A stretch of DNA of 64,000 nt from Sulfobacillus harzensis (lineage in GTDB: Bacteria > Bacillota > Sulfobacillia > Sulfobacillales > Sulfobacillaceae), in contig NZ_JABBVZ010000004.1 in the NCBI RefSeq assembly GCF_012933365.1, positions 28,814 to 92,813 on the forward strand, written 5' to 3'. Position 1 is the first letter of the stretch; each line of letters opens with the position of its first letter. The translations under genes were made by a program, and so were the position numbers. Of this stretch, positions 34,332 to 43,134 are shown piece by piece. The notes under the pieces were generated by a model. The model searched no databases. It was not told where the DNA came from and was given only the letters and a program-made list of their open reading frames with translations.

Positions 34332-35161
34332 CGGAGTCCCCGATAGGCGGTCCAGGTGTTTTTGAGAAGCTCGGCAATGGTCATTGGCCCCACCCCTCCG
34401 GGAACTGGCGAGAGCGCCCCGGCGTGTCCTTCAAGCGACTCCCGGTCGACGTCACCCACTAAGCCATTTTCGGTCCGATGAATGCCCACATCGACGACCA
34501 CCGCTCCTGGCTTGACCCAGTCGCGGGTAACCAACCGCGGCCGACCGGCCGCGGCTACCAGCACATCCGCCTCCCGCGCCACACGCCACGGCTCTTCTGA
34601 CCGGGAATGCAAAATGGATACTGTGGCATGCCGCGAAAGCAGTAACAAGGCGGTCGGCAACCCAACCAGAGCGGACCGCCCCACCACCACGGCGCGCCGG
34701 CCCGCCAACTCCACGTGATAGGCGTCCAGCAAATCCATAATGCCCGCAGGCGTACAGGGCCGAAGCCCGGGCGTCATCTCCACCAGCGCCCCTTGGCTTG
34801 CCTGTGTCAGCCCGTCCACATCTTTCTCCGGGCGGATGGCCTCAATGACCCGGCGGCGATCAACCCCCTGGGGCAATGGCAGCTGCACGAGAATGCCGTG
34901 AACGGCGGGATCCTCATTTAACTCCTTCACCACCGCCAGCACATCCTCCGTACGGCTGTCTTCAGGAAGCCGCTGCTCAATCGAGCGCATCCCTACGGCG
35001 CGCGCCGCCTTGCCCTTGTTGCGCACATAGATTTCCGACGCCGGGTCATTGCCCACCAGCACCACAGCCAGCCCCGGTTCTGAGCCGCTTTGACTAATTT
35101 CCGTCTTCAGTCCCTCGCGGATGCGGGCGGCAACCGCTTTGCCGTCAAGAATCGTGCTCAT
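34328..35161 (-). CDS. folD: Methylenetetrahydrofolate dehydrogenase/cyclohydrolase
   Basis: A 277-residue bifunctional enzyme interconverting 5,10-methylene- and 10-formyl-tetrahydrofolate with NADP. Motifs include VGNDPASEIYVRNKGKAA with the catalytic Lys, GILVQLPLPQGVD, PCTPAGIMDLL and the C-terminal PVPGGVGPMTIAELLKNT. It belongs to the same core block as the glycine cleavage genes and glyA, which generate the methylene-folate it uses. The start overlaps the TsaD-like gene by 17 nt. Confidence 0.96.
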   Translation of the reverse strand: MSTILDGKAVAARIREGLKTEISQSGSEPGLAVVLVGNDPASEIYVRNKGKAARAVGMRSIEQRLPEDSRTEDVLAVVKELNEDPAVHGILVQLPLPQGVDRRRVIEAIRPEKDVDGLTQASQGALVEMTPGLRPCTPAGIMDLLDAYHVELAGRRAVVVGRSALVGLPTALLLLSRHATVSILHSRSEEPWRVAREADVLVAAAGRPRLVTRDWVKPGAVVVDVGIHRTENGLVGDVDRESLEGHAGALSPVPGGVGPMTIAELLKNTWTAYRGLR

Positions 35162-36152
35162 TCTTCTCGTCCTCCTCATCGGCCAAAAACCGCTCCTGCG
35201 CAATTAGTGCTATTCCCACGGCGTTGTCCCGACTCCACTCAGGGGCTGCAAACCCAATCTGCCAGCCGTTTTTCTGAAGACGCGCCGTCATCACCCGGCG
35301 GAGATGCGTATTGGCGGCCACCCCGCCCACCACCAAGAGATGGCCTGGTGGGGCTGCCGCCTCCACCAGAGCCGACAAGCTCCTTGAAATCGACTCCATG
35401 ACTCCCTTGGCTAAAGCGGTCGGCTCGGCGCCCTCCCGCAGGGCTCGCCGGGCCGCGCTCTCCGGCCCGGAGAAGCTTGTCCACCATCGACCATCTCGCG
35501 ACCGGGGGCGGGACCAAGGAAGCGCAAGGGGCGCCGCCGCCGACTCGGCCAAGCGATCCAGTTCTGGACCGGCTGGAAAGGCCAGCCCTAAGGCCACTCC
35601 CACGCGATCCACAAACTGCCCCGCATACAAATCGTCGCTACCTCCCACAAGATCGATCGACCAGGGGACCGTGCGGCGGTCGACGCGAAGCAACTCGGTC
35701 GTACCCCCGGAAATATGCAGAGCCAAGAAGGGATCTGCGGGATCCCAGGCGGCGCTCCAGAGTCCCGCCCGGATGTGGCCTTCTTGATGGGTGCAGTGAA
35801 TGAGCGGCACCCCCCGCCCCAACGCCACCGCCTGGGCGGCCAGCATCCCGGCCAAAAAAGGCGGAAGGTACGAGTCCGGTGTGGGACGGGGAGTCTGGGA
35901 CGCTCCCACGACCACTAAGCGATGGCGATCCAAACCGTCCATGACCCGTTCCAGCATGGCGGGCAAATTTTTCACGTGATAGAAAAGCGCCTCGCTCGGC
36001 CTCAGACCGCGGCTGCCCATCGGGACCGGGAGCAGCTGGCGCTCTTGACGCACCAACCTCCCATCGGCCGCCACAGCCGCTACTGAGGTCGTATAGGCGC
36101 TAGTATCGAGTCCAAGACTCCAATCACTAGGAATGAGGGCGATCCGGATCAC
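35145..36152 (-). CDS. TsaD/Kae1-like ASKHA protein, divergent paralogue
   Basis: A 335-residue member of the Gcp/TsaD fold. The ATP-binding GLDTSAYTTS opens the protein, the metal-binding HxxxH pair is H122/H126 in HCTHQEGH, LHISGGTTELL follows, and the acidic residue lies in SRDNAVGIALIA. True TsaD makes the t6A tRNA modification with TsaB, TsaC and TsaE, none of which are adjacent. This copy lies between nusB and folD, a place where some Clostridia carry a TsaD-like gene of unknown role. The only usable start is a GTG overlapping nusB by 26 nt and lacking a well-spaced ribosome site, so the N-terminus is tentative. Confidence 0.7.
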   Translation of the reverse strand: MIRIALIPSDWSLGLDTSAYTTSVAAVAADGRLVRQERQLLPVPMGSRGLRPSEALFYHVKNLPAMLERVMDGLDRHRLVVVGASQTPRPTPDSYLPPFLAGMLAAQAVALGRGVPLIHCTHQEGHIRAGLWSAAWDPADPFLALHISGGTTELLRVDRRTVPWSIDLVGGSDDLYAGQFVDRVGVALGLAFPAGPELDRLAESAAAPLALPWSRPRSRDGRWWTSFSGPESAARRALREGAEPTALAKGVMESISRSLSALVEAAAPPGHLLVVGGVAANTHLRRVMTARLQKNGWQIGFAAPEWSRDNAVGIALIAQERFLADEEDEKNEHDS

Positions 36153-36552
36153 CTTCTGGTCTTACTTGCGTGGCAATCGATGCGAGCACGCCGTTAACAA
36201 ACTTTTTGGCTTGGTCGGTACTGTACGCTTGAGCCAACTCCACCGCCTCATCAATGATGACGGAGATGGGAATGTCCGGCTCTTCCGCCATCTCATAAGC
36301 GCCCAAGCGCAAAATATTGCGATCAATGGCAGGCATACGGTGAATGCGCCAATCGCGTGCCGCCGCCGAAATCCATTCGTCCAGCGTCTTTTGGCGCGCC
36401 ACCGTCCCTTCGACCAGTTGCCGGGCGTAGGCGCGATCAGTTTCCGAGGCCCCGTCTAGGGTGCGATCCAAAACGCGCGGCAGGGTCGCCTGTGCCAAAT
36501 CATATTCGAACAATATCTTCAGCGCCAATTCCCGTGCATGGTGCCGAGCCAC
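36127..36552 (-). CDS. nusB: Transcription antitermination factor NusB
   Basis: A 141-residue all-helical protein that binds boxA RNA with NusE/S10 to support antitermination of rRNA operons. ARELALKILFEYDLAQ at the N-terminus and NILRLGAYEM followed by ISVIIDEAVELAQAYSTDQAKKFVNGVLA are diagnostic. GTG start with GGGAGG upstream. It follows yqhY by 3 nt, as in many Bacillota. Confidence 0.95.
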   Translation of the reverse strand: MARHHARELALKILFEYDLAQATLPRVLDRTLDGASETDRAYARQLVEGTVARQKTLDEWISAAARDWRIHRMPAIDRNILRLGAYEMAEEPDIPISVIIDEAVELAQAYSTDQAKKFVNGVLASIATQVRPEGDPDRPHS

Positions 36553-36555
36553 GCT

Positions 36556-36948
36556 TCATCCTCCCTGCTTGTCCGCTTGCTCGTCGGTTTTGAAAGCCAC
36601 CCCTTGAATGTGGATGTCCACCGTCCGCACGACAAGACCGGTCGTCCGCTCCACCTGCGCTTTCACGTGCTCTTGCACCTTCTGCGCCACCTCGGGAATG
36701 CGGACACCATACTTCACCGTCAAACTCACCGCCAAATCCACCTGCCGGTCTTCGACATCGACACGAACCCCGCGGGATTGGGAGCGCCGGCCCAACATAT
36801 CGTTGAGACCCGACGCCACCCCGCCCGCCAAGCCCTTGACGCCCTCCACTTCCGTTGCCGCCAGGGCGGCAATTTCGGCAATGACGTCGTTCGCGATGTG
36901 AATGGTCGGCATGGCCGGCGCTTGTCCTAAGGCTTGGCCTTCTTGCAC
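36556..36948 (-). CDS. yqhY: Asp23/Gls24 family protein (YqhY-like)
   Basis: A 130-residue Asp23-family protein. The core IANDVIAEIAALAATEVEGVKGLAG and VKYGVRIPEVAQKVQEHVKAQVERTTGL segments are typical. In Bacillus YqhY is encoded beside accBC and is linked to control of acetyl-CoA carboxylase. Here it again sits directly between accC and nusB. GTG start after GGAGGG. No membrane segment is visible. Confidence 0.9.
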   Translation of the reverse strand: MQEGQALGQAPAMPTIHIANDVIAEIAALAATEVEGVKGLAGGVASGLNDMLGRRSQSRGVRVDVEDRQVDLAVSLTVKYGVRIPEVAQKVQEHVKAQVERTTGLVVRTVDIHIQGVAFKTDEQADKQGG

Positions 36949-36962
36949 TCAGCTTCCCTCCT

Positions 36963-38309
36963 TTATGCGCCTTTAAACCGCTCACCAAGGAAGTTAATGT
37001 GGATGCGGCCTTGTTGAAACTCGGCGTCCTCCATTAATTGCTGGTGCATCTGAATGGTGGTCTTAACCCCGTCAACTTCAAACTCCGACAACGCGCGGCG
37101 CATACGCGCCACCGCCTCATCGCGGTCCCGGCCCCAGGTGACCAGCTTGGCCAATAACGAGTCATAATAGGGCTGTACAACGTAGCCGGCTTGGGCTGCC
37201 GCATCGACCCGCACCCAGGGTCCGCCGGGCTCCTTCCAGGTGGTAACGGTGCCTGGACTAGGCCGAAACATGGCATCGGGGTCTTCGGCGTTAATGCGGC
37301 ACTCGATGCTCCAGCCCTGCATCTTGACATCTTCTTGGCGAATGCTGAGCGGCAGTCCGGCCGCGACCCGAATCTGCTCCTTGACGACGTCAACTCCCGT
37401 CACCATTTCGGTGCACGGGTGCTCCACCTGCACGCGGGTGTTCATTTCCATGAAATAGAAATGACCGGTGTCATCTAACAAAAACTCCAAGGTCCCGGCG
37501 CTCACATAATCCACTGCCCGGGCCGCCTTACGAGACGCTTCGCTCATTTGTTCACGAATCTCCGGGGTCAGAGCCGGTGATGGCGCCTCCTCCATGACCT
37601 TTTGACGCCGGCGCTGCAAGGAACTCTCGCGTTCACCCAACGTCACCACGTTCCCATGCTTGTCGGCAATCACCTGAATCTCAATGTGGCGTGGGTTCAA
37701 GAGATACTTTTCAAGGTACACGTCGCCTTGGCCGAAAGCGGATTTGGCTTCGCGGCTCGCCCGCTCCAAGGCGTCTTCCAGCCCGTCGGCGCTTTCCACG
37801 ATGCGAATGCCGCGGCCCCCACCGCCAAACGATGCCTTCACCAAAATGGGATAACCGATTTGCTCGGCAATGGCGCGCGCCTCGGCGACATCCGATACCG
37901 TCCCCTCGGTCCCGGGCACCACCGGCACCCCGGCCTCCTTCATAATGCGGCGGGCTTCCGCCTTAATCCCCATTTTTTGAATGGCATCGGCCGGAGGGCC
38001 GATGAACACGAGACCCCAGGTTTCGCACACCCGGGCAAAATGGTCATTTTCAGACAAAAAGCCGTATCCCGGGTGAATGGCTTCAGCCCCCGTGTGAACG
38101 GCCGCATTGATAATGTTGGGAATATGTAAGTAACTCAGTGTGGATTGTGCCGGCCCAATGGGAAAGGCTTCGTCGGCATAATGCACGTGCGGGGCGTCTT
38201 TGTCGGCGTCCGAATACACGGCCACGGTCTTAATGCCCAACTCCCGGGCCGCACGCATGACTCGAATCGCAATTTCGCCCCGGTTGGCCACCAAAATCTT
38301 ATTAAACAT
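36963..38309 (-). CDS. accC: Acetyl-CoA carboxylase, biotin carboxylase subunit
   Basis: A 448-residue ATP-grasp enzyme that carboxylates biotin on the BCCP carrier in the first step of fatty-acid synthesis. FNKILVANRGEIAIR at the N-terminus, the glycine-rich KASFGGGGRGIR, and the EMNTRVQVEHPCTEMVTG segment are signatures. ATG with GGGGAGG upstream. The expected partner accB is missing between spoIIIAH and accC, where only an 87-nt gap with a hairpin is found. A pyruvate carboxylase or propionyl-CoA carboxylase subunit is unlikely at this length and locus. Confidence 0.94.
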   Translation of the reverse strand: MFNKILVANRGEIAIRVMRAARELGIKTVAVYSDADKDAPHVHYADEAFPIGPAQSTLSYLHIPNIINAAVHTGAEAIHPGYGFLSENDHFARVCETWGLVFIGPPADAIQKMGIKAEARRIMKEAGVPVVPGTEGTVSDVAEARAIAEQIGYPILVKASFGGGGRGIRIVESADGLEDALERASREAKSAFGQGDVYLEKYLLNPRHIEIQVIADKHGNVVTLGERESSLQRRRQKVMEEAPSPALTPEIREQMSEASRKAARAVDYVSAGTLEFLLDDTGHFYFMEMNTRVQVEHPCTEMVTGVDVVKEQIRVAAGLPLSIRQEDVKMQGWSIECRINAEDPDAMFRPSPGTVTTWKEPGGPWVRVDAAAQAGYVVQPYYDSLLAKLVTWGRDRDEAVARMRRALSEFEVDGVKTTIQMHQQLMEDAEFQQGRIHINFLGERFKGA

Positions 38310-38360
38310 GCCATCCTCCCCTTCTCCATTGACTAATAGACCACAACCCGAGAGCAATGT

Positions 38361-38384
38361 CTAGGGGGACAACTGTCCCCCTAG
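38361..38384. other. Perfect hairpin between spoIIIAH and accC
   Basis: CTAGGGGGAC and GTCCCCCTAG form a perfect 10-bp stem with a four-base loop. No T-tract follows on either strand, so it is not a standard terminator. It may be an RNA-processing, stabilising or attenuating element at the boundary of the sporulation and housekeeping parts of the block. Confidence 0.6.
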
Positions 38385-38396
38385 GTCCCGCCAATA

Positions 38397-38897
38397 TTAG
38401 GATTTGGGTAGAATCACCACGTCTTGCGGGGGAAGTCCCGTGACCATGGTAGCCGTATCGGCAATCCGCGCCACCTGTTTCTGAGTGAGGCGGGCAGCCC
38501 CGACTTGGACCACCACTTGATTCCCCGCGACGGTCGCCGCCGACAGCGGAAATCCGCGTCCCGACAAAAGTCCTTCGATGCGCGTCTCCTGCTTTAACTC
38601 CTGCGTGTCGCGCACCAGAGTGGCCGAGGCCTGCGCCTTCGCCGCCTTGGAGATTCCGCTGTTCTTTATGAGCGCCTGCAACGTGGCAATTTCCTTAGAC
38701 ATGAGCTGATCCCGCTTCATGCGGAAGTTGACAAAGTAGTTCTCCAGATTGGTGGTGTTCTGCTGAACCTTGGCGGTGACGCCCCCCCGGGCGGTAACCG
38801 CCGTGTCCGGGCTGGTACGGTGGTAGACCACATAACCCAACAACACCGCCAACACGGTCACAAACGCGGCAAAACGAATGACTTGCGGACGCTTCAT
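38397..38897 (-). CDS. spoIIIAH: Stage III sporulation protein AH
   Basis: A 166-residue mother-cell membrane protein with one N-terminal helix (FAAFVTVLAVLLGYVVY) and a periplasmic-side YscJ/FliF-like domain after a helical linker. SpoIIIAH binds forespore SpoIIQ across the intermembrane space and forms part of the feeding-tube channel. The C-terminal half (VVVQVGAARLTQKQVARIAD) matches the ring-building domain. Last gene of the spoIIIA set. Confidence 0.92.
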   Translation of the reverse strand: MKRPQVIRFAAFVTVLAVLLGYVVYHRTSPDTAVTARGGVTAKVQQNTTNLENYFVNFRMKRDQLMSKEIATLQALIKNSGISKAAKAQASATLVRDTQELKQETRIEGLLSGRGFPLSAATVAGNQVVVQVGAARLTQKQVARIADTATMVTGLPPQDVVILPKS

Positions 38898-38926
38898 TGC
38901 ACTTCCTCCTTCACAGCACTTCGGTA

Positions 38927-39448
38927 CTAATTGGGCAATACCAGCACTTGGTAGGGCTGGATCTGAAGCAAGGTTTGCACGGCTTGGGCAATCTCACTGC
39001 GAATCAGCGGTCTTTCGGCCGACGGAGAGACCACCACCACGCCTCCCACGGCGGGTCCAATTTGATCGAAGGGAACCACCGTCTGCCCGGAATTGGTGGT
39101 GACAACCACCGGCTGGGTTCCATTGCCGCTTCCGGAACTATCCACATACTGGGACTGAATGCTGCGAGTCAGGGTCACCGCGACGGAGACGTTGTGGACG
39201 CCGGGAATTTTCGTCAGGATGGCCGCCACTTGAGATGAAATCTGGCGCTCCTGCCGTTGAAGCGGCGTCTTCGGGATCGACGTCGACGCCGGCCCCGGAT
39301 GGCTGGATGGGGGTGACGGGCGGGGCGCGCCGAAACTGCCAAACCCCAGAAGCAACACCCCCACACCGCCAATGACAATCAACCGTACCAGGCTCTTCTT
39401 GTCCTGCTGAATAAATTTATGCCACCATTCGCGATATCCGTTGGCCAT
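38927..39448 (-). CDS. spoIIIAG: Stage III sporulation protein AG
   Basis: A 173-residue membrane-anchored protein with a single helix (LVRLIVIGGVGVLLLGFGSF), a Pro/Ser-rich linker and a C-terminal ring-building domain with KIPGVHNVSVAVTLT and a glycine/serine-rich loop. SpoIIIAG multimerises into a large ring of the A-Q channel. It lies between spoIIIAF and spoIIIAH as expected. Confidence 0.92.
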   Translation of the reverse strand: MANGYREWWHKFIQQDKKSLVRLIVIGGVGVLLLGFGSFGAPRPSPPSSHPGPASTSIPKTPLQRQERQISSQVAAILTKIPGVHNVSVAVTLTRSIQSQYVDSSGSGNGTQPVVVTTNSGQTVVPFDQIGPAVGGVVVVSPSAERPLIRSEIAQAVQTLLQIQPYQVLVLPN

Positions 39449-39459
39449 TGGACTCCCTC

Positions 39460-39933
39460 CTAACCCTGTACCTCATGGGATCGGTCGACGACAAGATGGA
39501 TGGGGGGCGCCTTCCCCATCGTCACTTCGAGTGCCGCCTTAACGTAATGACGCACCCGCTGCGCCGTCACGCTGTCGGACGCTGTCTGGACCACCGCCCC
39601 CACCCGGCCGTCGGCTTCCATCGTGAGCTGGCAGCTGGCGATGTGGGGCATGCTGAGGACAATCGCCTCCGCCTGATGCAGTTCCTCCGTGGTTACCACG
39701 GTGCTGTATCCCGCGGGCGTATTCGTCCACCCAGCCGCGTCGCTGGCTTGAGCCACATGGTGCAACTGTCGCATCCACCCCCATAGCGGATGAATCATTA
39801 CGGCCAGAATCACCAAGCCCACGACTAATCCGCCATACCGTTTCATATCGCCTTTGGGCAGCAGGTAGTCCACCAAATTTCCTAAAAGCACAACAACAAT
39901 CAGGACCTTCAGCCAATCGCCCACCGCACTCAT
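39460..39933 (-). CDS. spoIIIAF: Stage III sporulation protein AF
   Basis: A 157-residue protein with two N-terminal membrane helices (VLIVVVLLGNLVDYLLP and YGGLVVGLVILAVMIHPL) and a C-terminal soluble domain. The MSAVGDWLK start overlaps the spoIIIAE stop as TAATG. The frame stays open far upstream inside spoIIIAE, but that extension is a shadow of spoIIIAE. Component of the mother-cell side of the A-Q complex. Confidence 0.9.
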   Translation of the reverse strand: MSAVGDWLKVLIVVVLLGNLVDYLLPKGDMKRYGGLVVGLVILAVMIHPLWGWMRQLHHVAQASDAAGWTNTPAGYSTVVTTEELHQAEAIVLSMPHIASCQLTMEADGRVGAVVQTASDSVTAQRVRHYVKAALEVTMGKAPPIHLVVDRSHEVQG

Positions 39934-41102
39934 TACAGCTGCACTCCGTTGGTGGTGCTGACCACAACCGTCACCACTAGGAAAAACATCAACGCCACGG
40001 CACCTGCAATCGCCATCAGCCATCCCAGCGCATTCGCCATGAGATTTAAGGCGGCGCCGACCCCTGGCACGCCCAAGGGTTCGGATGCGGCAGCCCCGAC
40101 GCGATAGAGCGCCATCATGGCAAACAGCTTGACCAGCGGGAAGGCCACCAGGGCGATAATGCCCAGCGCGCCGAACACCGACACCGCATTCTTTAGCAGC
40201 ATGGAGCTTCCTAAAACGGCCTCCATGGCATCGGAAAACATCTTGCCAATCACAGGAACAAAGGTATTCGCGAGAAATTTTCCCGTGCGAAGCGTCACCC
40301 CATCCGCTACCGATCCGGCCGCACCTTCGACCGCCATTACACCCAAAAAGAGCGTCATCAACCCGCCCAGCAGCGTGAGCCCCACCGTGCGGAACAGGCC
40401 GGCCAGATTTTTCAGCGAAAATCTGGGGAGCCACACCGAAATCAGTTCGACTAAGGTTGCCATCAGAACCAGCGGCAGCACCCACTGTTTGGTCAATACC
40501 GCGACCACATTGGTCACCAATAGCATCAGAGGGTGAAAGATACCGGCCGAAGCAACCGCCCCGCTCCCCGCGATGAGCACCATCAACAGCGGGATGAGCG
40601 ACTCCATGAAGTGCACCAAATTGCCCACCAGGCTGCGCACCATGGTGATGGCCACGCCAAAGGAGTGCAGCGCCACCAGAATCAGCGCCGAAACCACCAC
40701 CATTTGCGTCAGCGCCACTAGACCCTGTTTGTCGTTGGTTTCAAAAGTCTCACCCAGACGGGCGAGAAGAGCTGCCAGCACGGTCAGGAGAAAGATGATG
40801 CCGAGAACCCGGCCTTCAACCCCCAGGTCGCCTAGCAAGGCGGTCCCCAGGGCCGCCAAGAGGGTTTGGGGATCAAACGGCACTTTCTTTTCCAAGACGG
40901 CATGCGCAATTTGGCCCACGCTGGGCAGAGCCGGCCCGCCCGATTGATGAATCATCTGATTGACACTCTGCTCGAGACCGGTGGTATTGAGCGACTGAAT
41001 TTGCTGATTCACCAAGTGGGGAACCGAGGCTGCCCAGACGGCGTGAGGCGCCATGAGAACGCCCCCCACGGCCAGAACCAACCCCATCCAGCGTGCACGC
41101 AT
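39933..41102 (-). CDS. spoIIIAE: Stage III sporulation protein AE
   Basis: A 389-residue polytopic membrane protein with a signal-like N-terminus (VLAVGGVLMAPHAVWA) and about seven or eight membrane segments. It is the largest membrane subunit of the SpoIIIA complex that keeps the engulfed forespore transcriptionally active. Order and coupling to AF and AD support the call. Confidence 0.93.
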   Translation of the reverse strand: MRARWMGLVLAVGGVLMAPHAVWAASVPHLVNQQIQSLNTTGLEQSVNQMIHQSGGPALPSVGQIAHAVLEKKVPFDPQTLLAALGTALLGDLGVEGRVLGIIFLLTVLAALLARLGETFETNDKQGLVALTQMVVVSALILVALHSFGVAITMVRSLVGNLVHFMESLIPLLMVLIAGSGAVASAGIFHPLMLLVTNVVAVLTKQWVLPLVLMATLVELISVWLPRFSLKNLAGLFRTVGLTLLGGLMTLFLGVMAVEGAAGSVADGVTLRTGKFLANTFVPVIGKMFSDAMEAVLGSSMLLKNAVSVFGALGIIALVAFPLVKLFAMMALYRVGAAASEPLGVPGVGAALNLMANALGWLMAIAGAVALMFFLVVTVVVSTTNGVQL

Positions 41103-41123
41103 GTCGTCCCCTCCCCATCCGGA

Positions 41124-41516
41124 TTAGCCGGGAATGAGTTTCAACACCGTTTCGGTGATGCTCGCCACCAGCGGTACTGCCAGCAGCAAAATTGCGATTT
41201 TCCCTGCCAGCTCAATGCGGAGTGCTGTTCCACCCTCGCCGCTGTCTTGAGCCAATTGGGCCACAAACATCGTCAAGTACGCGATCCCAATGACCTTCAA
41301 CAACAGCGCCAAGTATTGGACGGGAATGTGCGCCAGTTCCGAAATGCGCACGAAACTCGAAACCACCCGGGAAATATCGGGCACGATGATGAGCAGCATC
41401 ACCACGCCCACGGCCAGTCGCACGACCACTCCGATGTCTTGGCGTTGTTCCTTGACCACCATCACCAACACCGTGGCCATAAGCCCCAAACCCAGCACCC
41501 GCAATAAGTCCAGCAA
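41124..41516 (-). CDS. spoIIIAD: Stage III sporulation protein AD
   Basis: A 130-residue membrane protein with about four hydrophobic segments, related in sequence to SpoIIIAC. It starts with TTG, with AGGGGGA 6 nt upstream. VVVKEQRQDIGVVVRLAVGV and the following membrane segment are typical of the family. Position between AC and AE is conserved. Confidence 0.92.
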   Translation of the reverse strand: MLDLLRVLGLGLMATVLVMVVKEQRQDIGVVVRLAVGVVMLLIIVPDISRVVSSFVRISELAHIPVQYLALLLKVIGIAYLTMFVAQLAQDSGEGGTALRIELAGKIAILLLAVPLVASITETVLKLIPG

Positions 41517-41528
41517 CGGGAGTCCCCC

Positions 41529-41726
41529 TTAGAGGTTGAACATGGTGCGGACCGACTGAAAGAGCTGGGCCACCTCCCGCAGCACCATCAAAAAGCCGAT
41601 GGCAATGCCGGCCAGCGCCACCAGTTGCCCCCATTCCTTGCGATCCAGCCGTTCCAGCACGCTGTATGCCACCGTGACCAAGATGCCGATTCCGGCCAGC
41701 TTGAATATCAGGTCGACGCCTGCCAT
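41529..41726 (-). CDS. spoIIIAC: Stage III sporulation protein AC
   Basis: A 65-residue protein with two membrane helices (IFKLAGIGILVTVAYSVL and QLVALAGIAIGFLMVL), the normal size for SpoIIIAC. The ATG behind GAGGTGAGGAA is preferred to a start 18 nt upstream. Together with SpoIIIAD it probably forms a membrane pore or scaffold of the A-Q channel. Confidence 0.92.
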   Translation of the reverse strand: MAGVDLIFKLAGIGILVTVAYSVLERLDRKEWGQLVALAGIAIGFLMVLREVAQLFQSVRTMFNL

Positions 41727-41740
41727 TTCCTCACCTCTTG

Positions 41741-42247
41741 TCACAGCATCAGAATGACCACCATCACACCTAAGGCGCCGACCAATGCGGGATATAGTCG
41801 GCCATCCTGCGCTTCTTTACGTCGCGCCTCCTCAATCAGACGCGAAAGTTCGGCCTGCACCGCCTGCAACTCGGATCGCTGCGCTAGGGCATCGGTGCGT
41901 CCCAGCACTCGTCCAAAGTCCCGCAGCAAGGCTCGGTCTTCGTCCCATAGGCCAGGCACGCGTTCCAACATCGCGCTCCACAGTTCGCCGACATCGGCAT
42001 CGGGATGGCCAAGGTTCCCGACCAATTGCGTGACCGCGGGGGCAATCAGCCCTAGACCGCGACTCGCCTCCGGCAAGGCGCTGGCCAACGGCATCTGTTT
42101 GATCACAATGAACGGATCCAACCGGCGGGCCAACCGTTGAAAGGCTTCCAGGGTCAACACCCGCATTCGGAAGGGACGGCTGGCCAGCCGCCCCAATCCC
42201 ACTGCGGCTACCACAACCAACAAGGCCGCGGCTAGCTTTAGGGCCAT
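41741..42247 (-). CDS. spoIIIAB: Stage III sporulation protein AB
   Basis: A 168-residue protein with an N-terminal and a C-terminal membrane helix (LYPALVGALGVMVVILML at the end) flanking a helical cytoplasmic domain reminiscent of type II secretion GspF, as described for SpoIIIAB. Its ATG overlaps the spoIIIAA stop as TGATG and lies after GGAGGGCGAAGGTG. Confidence 0.92.
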   Translation of the reverse strand: MALKLAAALLVVVAAVGLGRLASRPFRMRVLTLEAFQRLARRLDPFIVIKQMPLASALPEASRGLGLIAPAVTQLVGNLGHPDADVGELWSAMLERVPGLWDEDRALLRDFGRVLGRTDALAQRSELQAVQAELSRLIEEARRKEAQDGRLYPALVGALGVMVVILML

Positions 42248-43134
42248 CACCTTCGCCCTCCGTAGGTCCACACCTCGGTCACCGTGCCGGGCGCCGGCTG
42301 GGCTGCCAGGGTGACCACGGCATCAAACACTCCCGACTCTAGACACTCCCGGTACTCGCGGCGGGCCACTAAATCGGCCCGCGACCGAGCATGAACAGTC
42401 GCCAGCATTCCCACGCCGGAGTAACGGGCCTTAAAGACGGCTTGCAGATCCCCGCCATCGCCGAGCTCGTCGACGGCAATAAGCTCAGGCCCCAATGTTC
42501 TGAGGGCCACCTCAATGCCCTCTTTCTTGGGCCAACCATCCAGCACGTCCGTATGCATGCCTAAGTCGTGGCCTGATCCCCCGGTCCCCCCGAACCCGGA
42601 GATCTCAGACCGTTCATCCACCACGACAATGCGGCGCCCCTGGTCGCTCAACACCCGTATGAGGTCGCGCAACAAGGTGGTCTTACCCGCTCGCGGGGGC
42701 GATATCAACAGCACTCCGCCCAACGGCAGGCCTTCGGCCTCGATCCGCTCCCACAACGCCTGGCCGGGCCCCATAACCGCCCGCGCCACGCGTACATTGA
42801 GCCCGCTGATCTGGCGCACGCTCTCAACGTGGCCGCGGACCACGACAGCCCGACCGGCGATGCCAACACGGTGGCCTCCGGCCAACGTCAGATACCCGCG
42901 AGAGAGTTCGTCCGCCCGTGCGTAAAGGGAATACTCGGCAAGCACCGCCACAATCCGCTCCATATCCTCAGCGCTGACTACCTTCTCGGACAGCGGCGCC
43001 TGCCAGCCGGTCCCGTAGAGATATACGGGGCGGTTGAGGCGAAAACGAATCTCCTCCAGGGTGGCAAAGCGGTCCCGCGGCAAATCCAACACCGCTTGTC
43101 TCCATGGGTTTGGAAGATAATGCCACGGTCCCAT
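42247..43134 (-). CDS. spoIIIAA: Stage III sporulation protein AA, ATPase
   Basis: A 295-residue AAA+/secretion-type ATPase. Walker A is ISPPRAGKTTLL, Walker B-like residues lie in RRIVVVDERSEI and LIAVDELGDGG, and TVHARSRADL follows as in GspE-like ATPases. SpoIIIAA is thought to power the SpoIIIA-SpoIIQ apparatus. It is the first gene of the spoIIIA cluster. The ATG has AGGAGGTGTGAA upstream. Confidence 0.93.
   Translation of the reverse strand: MGPWHYLPNPWRQAVLDLPRDRFATLEEIRFRLNRPVYLYGTGWQAPLSEKVVSAEDMERIVAVLAEYSLYARADELSRGYLTLAGGHRVGIAGRAVVVRGHVESVRQISGLNVRVARAVMGPGQALWERIEAEGLPLGGVLLISPPRAGKTTLLRDLIRVLSDQGRRIVVVDERSEISGFGGTGGSGHDLGMHTDVLDGWPKKEGIEVALRTLGPELIAVDELGDGGDLQAVFKARYSGVGMLATVHARSRADLVARREYRECLESGVFDAVVTLAAQPAPGTVTEVWTYGGRR

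Noticed and set aside
39934..40485. Long upstream extension of the spoIIIAF frame
   Set aside because: The extension lies inside spoIIIAE and has no family similarity; the TAATG start gives a protein of normal SpoIIIAF length.
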